56,776 bases of DNA, taken from positions 1-56,776 of the forward strand of contig JADZEE010000125.1 in assembly GCA_020850735.1 (NCBI GenBank), written 5' to 3'. Source of the DNA: Gammaproteobacteria bacterium. GTDB lineage: Bacteria; Pseudomonadota; Gammaproteobacteria; JADZEE01. A model generated the notes under the pieces. It did not search any database, was not told where the DNA came from, and saw only the letters and a program-made list of their open reading frames with translations. Numbering within the stretch: position 1 is the first letter of the stretch; every line of letters starts with the position of its first letter. The translations under genes and the position numbers were made by a program. Shown here piece after piece: positions 47,411 to 55,397 of this stretch.

Positions 47411-48604
47411 GTGAACCTGGAATTCACCGACGAGCAGAGATTGATCCGCGACAGCGCCCGCGAGTTCCTGTCGCAGGCCTGTCCGCCGGCCGCTGTTCGT
47501 GCGGCGCGCCGGGATCCGCGCGGCTGCAGCGCCGAGCTATGGCGCGCGATGGCGGATCTGGGCTGGATGGGGCTCGTCGTGCCCGAGTGTCACGGCGGAT
47601 CCGGCGCCAGCTTCATGGACCTGGTGGTGCTGCTGGAGGAAATGGGGCGCGTGTGCCTGCCCGGACCGTTTTTTTCGACGACCGTGGTGGGCGCGAGGTG
47701 CCTGCTGGCCATTGCCGGCGATCGGCAGCAGGCGGAGTTGCTCCCGCGACTGGCCGGCGGCGAGCTGGTGTTGGCGATGGCGCTGCAGGAACAGGGCGGG
47801 GAGTTCGATCCGTCGGCGATCCAGATGCCGGCCGAGGCGACGCCCGAGGGATATCGACTGAGCGGGACCAAACTGTTCGTCGCGGATGCGCAGGCAGCTG
47901 ATTTGCTTCTCTGTGTCGCGCGCACGGGCGCGCCGGGCACTGTGGAGCGGCGACGCGGCGCGGCGGGATTGTCGCTGTTTCTCGTGCCGCGACGGCACGC
48001 GCAGCTGCGCCTGGCGCCACTACCCAGTCTGGGCGGTGAGCAGTGGTTCGAGGTGATATTCGACGACGTCGAGCTAGCTGGCGCGGCCATGGTGGGTGAG
48101 ACCGGTGCGGTATGGCCGGCGCTGCGCCAGGTAATGTACGAAGCGTCGGTCGCAAAATGCGCGGAAATGGTGGGTGGCGCACAGCGCGTGGTCGATCTGG
48201 TCGTGCCCTATGTTCGCGAGCGCGAGCAGTTCGACCGCCCGATCGGCAGTTTCCAGGCGGTGCAGCACCATTGCGTGAACATGCTCATGGATCTGGACCG
48301 TGCCCGGTGGCTGACCTACAAGTCCGCGTCGGCCATCGATCAGGGCGACTTGCGCCCGGAGCAGGCGGCGAAGACCAAAGCCTGGTGCAACCAGGCGTAT
48401 CGACGCATCGTGCGCCTGGGACACCAGGTCATGGGTGGCATCGGTTACTGCGAAGAACACGAGATGCCGATGTACTTCCGCCACGCGCGCATGGCAGAGG
48501 TCATGTTCGGCGATACCGATACCCACCTGGAAACGGTGGCCGAGGGTCTGTTCGGCCCCGACGCGGGCGCGCGGCCGCCGGACAGCCGCTTCGACCGGCC
48601 ATGA
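47411..48604 (+). CDS. acyl-CoA dehydrogenase, subunit 2 of a likely pair
   Basis: 397 residues from a GTG ten bases after the preceding stop. It has the typical start NLEFTDEQRLIRDSAREFL, LGWMGLVVPECHGGSGASF, and the C-terminal HQVMGGIGYCEEHEMPMYFRHARMAEVMFGDTDTHLE. By hand alignment neither usual catalytic Glu position is kept: FGDT replaces YEGT, and MYEASVAK is out of register with the isovaleryl-type Glu. It may be the non-catalytic partner of the preceding protein, as in the FadE/ChsE heterotetramers of steroid degradation. Its stop overlaps the SDR start. Confidence 0.9.
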   Translation: MNLEFTDEQRLIRDSAREFLSQACPPAAVRAARRDPRGCSAELWRAMADLGWMGLVVPECHGGSGASFMDLVVLLEEMGRVCLPGPFFSTTVVGARCLLAIAGDRQQAELLPRLAGGELVLAMALQEQGGEFDPSAIQMPAEATPEGYRLSGTKLFVADAQAADLLLCVARTGAPGTVERRRGAAGLSLFLVPRRHAQLRLAPLPSLGGEQWFEVIFDDVELAGAAMVGETGAVWPALRQVMYEASVAKCAEMVGGAQRVVDLVVPYVREREQFDRPIGSFQAVQHHCVNMLMDLDRARWLTYKSASAIDQGDLRPEQAAKTKAWCNQAYRRIVRLGHQVMGGIGYCEEHEMPMYFRHARMAEVMFGDTDTHLETVAEGLFGPDAGARPPDSRFDRP

Positions 48605-49362
48605 GCACGTCGGCGTTCGATTTGAGCGGCCGGGTGGCGATCGTCACGGGCGGCGGGCGCGGTATCGGACTGGGGATCGCGCGGGCGCTGGCAAGCGCCG
48701 GTGCGCGCCTCCTGCTTTGTGGCAGGCACCTCGAAACCTGTGAGACGGCATGCGCGGCGCTGCGGGCGGACGGTGTCGACGCCATGCCCTGGCGCTGTGA
48801 CGTCAGCCGCGCGCACGACGTCGAAGACATGGTGGCGGGCGCCATGGATCGTTATGGCCACATCGATATCCTCGTAAACAACGCGGGGATCGGTGGCGCG
48901 GCGAAGCCGGCGCTGGAGCTCACGCTCGAACAGTGGCAGGAAACGCTGGCGATCAACCTGACGGGTACGTTCCTGTGTGCCCAGGCCGTCGGCCGGCGCA
49001 TGGTGCAGCAGGGCAGCGGCAAGATCATCAATATCGCCTCGGTGGGCTCGTTCATCGCTCTGCCCTGCAGCCTGGACTACAGCGCGAGCAAGGGTGGCGT
49101 TTTGATGCTCACGCGTGCGTTGGCGCTGGAGCTCATCCGTCACAATGTCCACGTCAATGCGATCTGCCCCGGCTACGTCGAGACCCAGCTCAATGGCGAG
49201 ACGCTCGATCGCGTCGCCGCGGACGTGGGGCGCAAGGTCCCGGCGGGCCGCGTCGGCATCTGCGACGACATCGGTGGTGCCGCGGTCTTTCTCGCTTCAT
49301 CGGCCAGCGACTACATGGTCGGTGCCAGTGTGGTCATCGACGGTGGCGTGATGCTCAGGTGA
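48601..49362 (+). CDS. SDR family oxidoreductase
   Basis: 253 residues, with ATGA overlap to the preceding dehydrogenase. Motifs are TGGGRGIGLGIA (cofactor loop), WRCDVSRAHDV, ILVNNAGIGG, the Ser in NIASVGSF, the YSASK catalytic pair and AICPGYVETQL. The Arg after the second strand (LCGRHLE) suggests NADP preference. It would oxidise a 3-hydroxyacyl-CoA or reduce a ketone; it is the last gene of the operon that begins at the QOR-like gene. Confidence 0.92.
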   Translation: MSTSAFDLSGRVAIVTGGGRGIGLGIARALASAGARLLLCGRHLETCETACAALRADGVDAMPWRCDVSRAHDVEDMVAGAMDRYGHIDILVNNAGIGGAAKPALELTLEQWQETLAINLTGTFLCAQAVGRRMVQQGSGKIINIASVGSFIALPCSLDYSASKGGVLMLTRALALELIRHNVHVNAICPGYVETQLNGETLDRVAADVGRKVPAGRVGICDDIGGAAVFLASSASDYMVGASVVIDGGVMLR

Positions 49363-49449
49363 GAGCCGGTGGCTCAGTAACCGCCTCTGTGCGCGGCGCG
49401 GGTCGTCCGCGTGCGCAGGCTGGAATGCTCGGATTCACTGAATGACGGC

Positions 49450-49482
49450 GTGATCCGTGCGCGGCCTTGCGCGACGGATCAC
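49450..49482. terminator. hairpin between convergent genes, possible bidirectional terminator
   Basis: GTGATCCGT (49450-49458) pairs perfectly with ACGGATCAC (49474-49482). Extra GC pairs continue inward, making a long stem between the SDR (plus) and the AcoC-like gene (minus); the hairpin reaches into the last codon of the latter. There is no T-run, so intrinsic termination is unproven. Confidence 0.4.
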
Positions 49483-50585
49483 GGGCGTGGAGCGCTTCGA
49501 GTTACCAAATCCTCGATCAGTGCGGCCACCCGGGCAGACGCTTCCATGTGCGGCATGTGACCGACGCCGTCCAGAAGATGCAATGCAACCCCGTCGTGCG
49601 GCGAGAACCCCTCGCCGAGCGGACAGATCCTGTCTTCACGGCCCGCGATGATCTGCGTCGGAACCGCCCCGAGCGCGCGGTCTTGCGCGTCGCGGGCGGC
49701 GCACGCGCCGGCTGCGATCCTTCGCAGCGCGTCGTCGATCACTTCGACGCGCTTGTAGCGAAGGGTCTCTTCCACCATGTCGCGCGTCACGCGGTTCGGG
49801 TCGAAAAAGAGCTGCTGCAACACCTTTCGGACGTCCGCCCGGCGGTTGGCCTCGATGAATGCCGTCAGGTAGTCCATGGCCGCCGGCGTGAGCGGACCGG
49901 CGGTGCCGATCAGAGTGAGACTCGCGACCGATTCCGGATGACGGTGCGCCGCCGCCAGCGCCAGCTCGGCTCCCCACGAATGTCCCACCAGGTGCGCGGG
50001 GCCGAACCTCAGAGCCCGCACGACTTGCGCGATGACTTCGACGAAGTGATCCGTCCCGGCCGCCGTGACCGTCCTGGAAGACCCGCCGTGCGCGGGCAGG
50101 TCCATGCTCACCGTGCGAAACCGTCGCGACAGTGCGAGCTGGACCGGTCCCCAGCCGCGCAGGTCACCGCCGAAACCGTGTATGAGCAGCACCGGCGGGC
50201 CGGCGTCGCCCATCGACAGATACCGGATCGAGTGCCCGAGCACGTCCATCGTTTCGTGGTCGGGGCCACGGTGGGCGACCGCGCGCGGCGCCGCGTGAAA
50301 CCGGCTCACGAACTCGTCGATGGCGGCATCGGGTACGGACTCCGGCGCCAGCACGCCGAGCAGCCCGCCGACCGGGACGACGTCCCCTTCCTGCGCGATC
50401 CGCCTGCGCAACAGTGAGCGTTGCCCGGCTTCGATCGCGGCGGTGGTTTTCTCCGATTCGACCTCCACGATCTCGCCGCCAGCCTCGACGGTTTCGCCTT
50501 CGGCGGCCAGCCAGCGCACGATCCGGCCCTCGCTCATGTCGATGCCCCATCTGGGCAGCAGGATCGGCGCTATGGATTCATCCAT
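49479..50585 (-). CDS. acoC: AcoC-like E2: lipoyl domain fused to alpha/beta hydrolase-type acetyltransferase
   Basis: 368 residues. An N-terminal lipoyl domain carries the modified Lys in VEVESEKTTAAIEA. A linker is followed by an alpha/beta-hydrolase-fold domain with VLLIHGFGGDLRGWG, the nucleophile elbow LVGHSWGAELALAA and a final GVGHMPHMEA His. This architecture is that of the dihydrolipoamide acetyltransferase of acetoin dehydrogenase rather than the classic pyruvate complex E2. It starts one base after the E1-beta stop. It would accept an acyl group from the E1 and pass it to CoA. Confidence 0.9.
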   Translation of the reverse strand: MDESIAPILLPRWGIDMSEGRIVRWLAAEGETVEAGGEIVEVESEKTTAAIEAGQRSLLRRRIAQEGDVVPVGGLLGVLAPESVPDAAIDEFVSRFHAAPRAVAHRGPDHETMDVLGHSIRYLSMGDAGPPVLLIHGFGGDLRGWGPVQLALSRRFRTVSMDLPAHGGSSRTVTAAGTDHFVEVIAQVVRALRFGPAHLVGHSWGAELALAAAHRHPESVASLTLIGTAGPLTPAAMDYLTAFIEANRRADVRKVLQQLFFDPNRVTRDMVEETLRYKRVEVIDDALRRIAAGACAARDAQDRALGAVPTQIIAGREDRICPLGEGFSPHDGVALHLLDGVGHMPHMEASARVAALIEDLVTRSAPRP

Positions 50586-50586
50586 G

Positions 50587-51594
50587 TCAGCGGCCCATCA
50601 CGTCGTGCACGGCGGCGATGACCCGGTGCGCGTCCGGTACGTAGAGCGCCTCGAGGTTGGGGGCCGCCGGTACCGGCACGTACGGCGGTGTGACCCGTCG
50701 GATCGGCGCCCGTAACGCCGTGAACATTTCCTCGGCCACGATCGCGGCGATGTCGGAGGCCGTGCCGCAGCGCGGGCCGGCTTCGTCGACGATCACCAGC
50801 CGGCCGCTCGCCTCGACGCTGTCGAACAGGGTATCCGTGTCGAGCGGGACGATGGTGCGTGGATCGATGACGTCGCAGTCGATGCCCTGCGCCCGCAGGG
50901 TTCTGGCTGCTTCCGCAGCCACGTGGACCATGCGCGACAGGGCGACGATGGTCACGTCGGATCCTTCCTCGACGATGCGCGCTTCGCCGAACGGGATCGT
51001 GTACGTGTCGTCGGGCACTTCGTCGCGCATCCGGTACAGCAGCCGGTGCTCGCAGAACACCACCGGGTCGTTATCGCGTATGGCGGTCGCAAGCAGACCC
51101 TTGGCGTCGTAAGGTGTCGCCGGCGCCACGACTTTCAAACCGGCAAAGTAGGCGAACAGGGGATACAGCACCTGGGAATGCTGTGATCCGAGCTGTTGCC
51201 CGGCGCCCATGGTGGTCCGGATCGTGAGCGGCAGCGTGTCCTGGCCCCCGAACGTATAGCGGTACTTGGCTGCCTGGTTGATGATCTGATCGCAGCACAC
51301 GCCGATGAAGTCGCAGAACATCAGCTCGGCGACCGGACGCAGGCCGGCGGCGGCGGCGCCGATCGCCGCGCCCATGAATGCGGCCTCGCTGACCGGTGTG
51401 TCGAGCACACGCCGGCGCCCGAATTTGCCGACCAGACCTTTGGTCACGGCCATCGGACCGCCCCAGGCGTCGTCCTCACCCCCGCCGCCGGCACCGCCGG
51501 CGAGATCCTCGCCGATGAGTATGACGTCGGCGTCGCGTTGCATCTCCTGCTCCAGCGCCTCTCTGATGGCGCCTCGATAACTCTTGACCGACAT
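50587..51594 (-). CDS. acoB: thiamine-dependent E1 beta subunit (acetoin dehydrogenase / branched-chain 2-oxoacid type)
   Basis: 335 residues. It has IGEDLAGGAGGGGEDDAWGGPMAVTKGLVGKFG, VLDTPVSEAAFMGAAIGAAAAGLRPVAELMFCDF, LTIRTTMGAGQQLGSQHSQ and VIDPRTIVPLD, all typical of E1 beta. With the alpha subunit it decarboxylates a 2-oxoacid or cleaves acetoin on thiamine diphosphate. The AcoC-type E2 next to it favours acetoin or a related alpha-hydroxyketone as substrate. A dihydrolipoamide dehydrogenase gene is not in this window. Confidence 0.88.
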   Translation of the reverse strand: MSVKSYRGAIREALEQEMQRDADVILIGEDLAGGAGGGGEDDAWGGPMAVTKGLVGKFGRRRVLDTPVSEAAFMGAAIGAAAAGLRPVAELMFCDFIGVCCDQIINQAAKYRYTFGGQDTLPLTIRTTMGAGQQLGSQHSQVLYPLFAYFAGLKVVAPATPYDAKGLLATAIRDNDPVVFCEHRLLYRMRDEVPDDTYTIPFGEARIVEEGSDVTIVALSRMVHVAAEAARTLRAQGIDCDVIDPRTIVPLDTDTLFDSVEASGRLVIVDEAGPRCGTASDIAAIVAEEMFTALRAPIRRVTPPYVPVPAAPNLEALYVPDAHRVIAAVHDVMGR

Positions 51595-51643
51595 GCCGAT
51601 CCCTCGTCTGTTGAACCGTCAGCGTCGCTTTGCGCGGGTCGGA

Positions 51644-52612
51644 TCAGAATCCGGTGGCGTATACATCCGCGTGCAGCTCCGCGGGATCGGGGGCCGGCGC
51701 CGCCGCGGCCTCACGGAATGCTTCGTCGACGGCATCGTCGACCTGTGTGTCGATCGCATCGAGCACCCGGCTGTCGAGCAAGCGTTCATCGAGCACGCGC
51801 CGGCGGAACAGCGTGATGCAGTCGCCCTCGCGCCGCAGGGTCTCCACCTCCGCGGGCGGGCGGTACTTCTGCGCGTCACCCTCGTAGTGGCCGAAGAATC
51901 GCGGTGTGTCGATTTCCACCACGCTCGGCCCGCCGCCCGTGCGCGCCCGCTCGATCGCCGCGTGCGCAGCGTCGTGTACTGCGAAGTAGTCCCGGCCGTC
52001 CACGCGCGTGGCGGGCATATCGAACGCCCGGCCGCGTGCCGCCAGATCGTTGCCCGCGATGGCATACGTGGTGGCGGTGGCCTCTGCATAACCGTTGTTC
52101 TCGAACGCGAACACGACGGGCAATTTCCAGATGGCCGCCAGGTTGAAGCTTTCCGAGACGATCCCCTGGTTGCACGAACCGTCACCGAGCAGGGCGACCG
52201 CCACGGCCGTCTCGCGGCGGTGCCGGATCGCGAGCGCGCTGCCGCAGGCGAGCGCGGCGCCGCTGCCGACACCGCTGTTGGCGCCGATCAGCTTCAGGCG
52301 CGCGTCGTGCAGGTGAGGTGAACCACCCTTGCCCCGGCACAGGCCGCCGGCGCGCAGATAGATTTCCTTGGCCATCGCGATCATGTCGGCGCCGCGGGCG
52401 ATCGCCGGCCCGTGTGCGCGGTGGGTGATGTGGAAGTAATCGGCGGTGCCGAGGCTGGCGCAGATACCCACCGCGCAGGCTTCCTGCCCTGCGTACAGGT
52501 GTACGGAGGAGGGCACGAGGCCGGCGGCAAAATCTCGATGCAGGCGTTCCTCGAACTGGCGGATCGCCTGCATCGTGCGATAAGCCCACAAGAGTCGCTC
52601 GGGATGGATCAC
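51644..52612 (-). CDS. acoA: thiamine-dependent E1 alpha subunit (acetoin dehydrogenase type)
   Basis: 322 residues from a GTG. The thiamine diphosphate motif is VALLGDGSCNQGIVSESFNLAAIWKLPVVFAFENNGYAEAT (GDGS to NN). YAGQEACAVGICASL and RGKGGSPHLHD are the standard E1 alpha landmarks. It is first in the acoA-acoB-acoC order. The 283-base gap upstream also holds a copy of the island operator, so this operon and the divergent NTF2/SMP-30 gene may be co-regulated. Confidence 0.88.
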   Translation of the reverse strand: MIHPERLLWAYRTMQAIRQFEERLHRDFAAGLVPSSVHLYAGQEACAVGICASLGTADYFHITHRAHGPAIARGADMIAMAKEIYLRAGGLCRGKGGSPHLHDARLKLIGANSGVGSGAALACGSALAIRHRRETAVAVALLGDGSCNQGIVSESFNLAAIWKLPVVFAFENNGYAEATATTYAIAGNDLAARGRAFDMPATRVDGRDYFAVHDAAHAAIERARTGGGPSVVEIDTPRFFGHYEGDAQKYRPPAEVETLRREGDCITLFRRRVLDERLLDSRVLDAIDTQVDDAVDEAFREAAAAPAPDPAELHADVYATGF

Positions 52613-52822
52613 GAGTGGCTTACCGGGTGCCGTTCGGCCGCCCCGTCAGTACCGCCGGCGCGCCTTGCAGCCCTGTTTTCGGTCACGCGCGGCGCAGGTG
52701 GTCTCGACCGCGCCACGGAACATTGCCCACTCGAACGCATTGCGACTTTCCCCCCATGTCTGCCGGCGTGACAAAATCGCCGTCCCGGCCGGTCGACGGC
52801 GGGAACTGCGCGGACTTGGAAT

Positions 52823-52839
52823 ATACTACACAGTAGCAT
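52823..52839. promoter_or_regulatory. putative TetR-type operator E
   Basis: ATACTA-CACAG-TAGCAT matches operator A at 10 of its 12 arm positions or better and lies in the divergent gap between the AcoA gene (minus) and the NTF2/SMP-30 gene (plus), 57 bases before the latter's ATG. A weak second copy may follow 20 bp downstream. Confidence 0.55.
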
Positions 52840-52895
52840 TAGGATAAAATCAAGTAGGTTTTCGCCGGCGCTCGCCGCCCCGGGAGGAGCAATTG

Positions 52896-54218
52896 ATGAC
52901 AACATTGATTCCATCGTCAGCGGATCCGGCCTTGCCGGACAAGCTCACCGCCGCGCTCATCGCCGCGGTGAACGACGGCGACGCGAGCCGGCTGGTCGCG
53001 CTCGCGGCCGCCGACTTCCGGTGCGCGGGACTGCCGTTCGTCGGGCCGCCCGCGCTCGCTGCCCCGTATCAGGAAATGCGCGCCGCGTTGCCCGAGCTGC
53101 GGATCACGATCGAGCAGGTGTTCGTGGCGGGCAACGAGATCGCCGTGCGTTACGGCGGGCGCGCCGGGCACGGCGGTTTTTATCTCGGTCAGCCACCCGG
53201 CGGGAACGCCGTCACCGTGCAGGGGCTCGATGTCTTCGAAGTCGAGGGAGACAGGATCCGGGGACTGCGGGCATACGGTGATCGCCTGGCGCTGCTGCAA
53301 CAGATGACCGATCCGCAGCCGGGCGCCTGGGCCGTCCGAGCCGTTGAAGTCGAGGTCGTGAGCCGGTTCGAGCCGCCGGCGTTTCTCGAGGGCGTGATGG
53401 TCGGCGCCGGCGGCGAGATTTACGTCACCAAGCTGCACGAGGGTACCGTCTACCGCATCCAGCCCGATGGTACGCGCGAAGTGTTTTTCCACGTCGATAC
53501 CGGGCCCGGGCCCTGGAGCGGAGCGTGGTGCATGGTCGCGGCGGACGACGGCGCGGGTTTCTTCCTCAACGTGAACTCAGCCGCAGCGCAGCTGCACGGG
53601 GTCTGGCACGTGCTGCCGGATGGCAGCGGTAGTCCGTTCGCGACGCTGCCGCTCAATACGATCCCGAACGGGATCGCACGCACGCCGGCCGGGGATCTGC
53701 TGGTTGCCGATTCGTTGGGTGCCGTCTGGCGCGTCGCGCCGGACGGCCGCGCCGGTGAATGGCTGCGACACGAGTCGCTGGCCGGCCGGACCCATATCGG
53801 CCGGTTCCCGGGAGCAAACGGTATCCAGGTATGGAATGGTGCCGCGTACGTGACCAATTCCGATCGGGGCATCATCGTCCGGATCCCGATCGGACCGCGC
53901 GGTGAAGCGGGCAAACCGGAGATCGCGGCGCGCGGGATCGGCGGCGATGATTTCGCGATCGACGCCGACGGCAGCCTGTACGTCACGACGCACCCGTTCA
54001 ACACCGTCGTGAAGCTGGGCAGCGACGGCAGTTTTACGGTCATCGCGGGCGCTGCGCAGGGTGTCGTGGGTCCGACCGCGGCCGCACTGGCCGTCGATTC
54101 GAGCGGCCGCCGGATGCTGTACGTGATCACCGACGGCGGCTTTTTCACGTTGCCCGAGGATCCGCCGATCGCGGTGCCAGCGCAGTCGCCGGCCTTGCTC
54201 AGACTGAAGCTCGATTGA
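52896..54218 (+). CDS. NTF2/SnoaL-like domain fused to SMP-30 / NHL-type beta-propeller
   Basis: 440 residues, with GGGAGGAGC before the ATG. Residues about 15-135 form a SnoaL-like NTF2 fold (LIAAVNDGDASRLVALAAADFRC, YQEMRAALPELRITIEQVFVAGNEIAVRYGGR). The rest is a six-bladed SMP-30/gluconolactonase-type propeller with repeated DGT/DG strands (YRIQPDGTREVFFHV, NTIPNGIARTPAGDLLVADSLG, DDFAIDADGSLYVTTH). SMP-30 proteins are often calcium-dependent lactonases. NTF2 domains act as isomerases or cyclases, or simply bind ligand. The substrate is not evident, but the shared operator places it in the island's regulon. Confidence 0.82.
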   Translation: MTTLIPSSADPALPDKLTAALIAAVNDGDASRLVALAAADFRCAGLPFVGPPALAAPYQEMRAALPELRITIEQVFVAGNEIAVRYGGRAGHGGFYLGQPPGGNAVTVQGLDVFEVEGDRIRGLRAYGDRLALLQQMTDPQPGAWAVRAVEVEVVSRFEPPAFLEGVMVGAGGEIYVTKLHEGTVYRIQPDGTREVFFHVDTGPGPWSGAWCMVAADDGAGFFLNVNSAAAQLHGVWHVLPDGSGSPFATLPLNTIPNGIARTPAGDLLVADSLGAVWRVAPDGRAGEWLRHESLAGRTHIGRFPGANGIQVWNGAAYVTNSDRGIIVRIPIGPRGEAGKPEIAARGIGGDDFAIDADGSLYVTTHPFNTVVKLGSDGSFTVIAGAAQGVVGPTAAALAVDSSGRRMLYVITDGGFFTLPEDPPIAVPAQSPALLRLKLD

Positions 54219-54305
54219 CCTGCGGGGCGTACGCGACGGCGGCGCCGCCACGCGCGCCAAGCCGCCTGGCCGGGTTAGACCGCAAACCGGGCGCGCCCGG
54301 GCCGG

Positions 54306-55265
54306 TCACTGCCTGACGGCGGCCCGGCGCGCACCCGTCACCGCGGATGCCGCGATCACGGCCGGGATCACCTCCGGGTTTGCCGGCGCCATCACGTGCG
54401 CACCGGCGACGCCCGGGATCCGGCTCAGCTCGTCGAGGAACTCGGCGCAGATCCGCTGGCCTTCCTCGCGCGGATCGCCGGCAGCCTCCAGGCGCGCCAC
54501 GACCGAGTCGGCGACGATCGTGCCGAACAGCTTCTCGCGCATCCAGCGCGCCGAGCGCGCCGACGGGAGCGGGCACACGCCAATCAGCACCCGCAGCTTC
54601 GGTGCGATGCCGAGCGCGACCAGCCGCGCGGCGTAGCGGCGAACGATCTCCAGGTCCATGCAGAACTGCGTCTGCACGAAATCCGCGCCGGCCGCGACCT
54701 TCGCCACCAGACCCTGCGGGTCCCAGTCGGGGGGGGGATCCACGGGCGTATCGGCGGCGCCGAGCAGGAACTGCGGCGCGCCGCCGACCGCCGTGCCGGT
54801 CGGCAGCTGGTGCCGGTTGCGCAATCGATCGGCAATGGCGAGCAGCGCCCGGCTGTCGAGATCGAACACGGGTTTTGCGTCCGGTTGATCACCGGCGCCC
54901 GGATCGTCACCGCGCAGCACGAGCACATTGCGGATGCCGAGCGCGGCAGCGCCGAGCAGATCGCTCTGCAGCGCGATGCGATTGCGATCGCGACAGGTCA
55001 TCTGCAGCACCGGCTCGATGCCGTTGCGCAGCAGCAGATGTGCCGTGACCAGCGCCGGCAGGTGAGCCTTCGCGCCGGCGCCGTCGGTCACGTTCACGGC
55101 GGTCGCAATACCCCGCAATGGCAGCGCGTTCGCCACGACCTCCCGCGGGTCGGCGGATACCGGTGGCGAGATTTCCGCGGTGACCGCGAATCTGCCCGCC
55201 CGCAGGCAGCGCGCCAGCTCGCTGTCACCTCGTGTCCCGGCGGCAAGATCGGCGGTTGCGCTCAT
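54306..55265 (-). CDS. methylenetetrahydrofolate reductase (MetF-like)
   Basis: 319 residues. A GGAGG site lies six bases before ATG 55265, which decides the start over an ATG four codons earlier. FAVTAEISPPVSADPREVV, VNVTDGAGAKAH, VLQMTCRDRNRIALQSDLLGAAALGIRNVLVLRGDDPG and GADFVQTQFCMDLE are the classic MetF/MTHFR flavin and folate motifs. It reduces methylene-tetrahydrofolate, or works in C1 transfer or oxidation. Paralogues of this kind often serve demethylation pathways rather than methionine synthesis. The methyltransferase gene is divergent from it. Confidence 0.9.
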   Translation of the reverse strand: MSATADLAAGTRGDSELARCLRAGRFAVTAEISPPVSADPREVVANALPLRGIATAVNVTDGAGAKAHLPALVTAHLLLRNGIEPVLQMTCRDRNRIALQSDLLGAAALGIRNVLVLRGDDPGAGDQPDAKPVFDLDSRALLAIADRLRNRHQLPTGTAVGGAPQFLLGAADTPVDPPPDWDPQGLVAKVAAGADFVQTQFCMDLEIVRRYAARLVALGIAPKLRVLIGVCPLPSARSARWMREKLFGTIVADSVVARLEAAGDPREEGQRICAEFLDELSRIPGVAGAHVMAPANPEVIPAVIAASAVTGARRAAVRQ

Positions 55266-55397
55266 TTGTTCCTCCACGGTCTGCGCGAGCGCGCGACCGC
55301 TGTGCCAGCGAGTCTAAGGGCGACGCCCAGCGGGTGCGAGCCGTCGTGCACGCTCCCGCCCGCCGTCCCGGTCCGGATCCCTCTACAATGCACGGTC

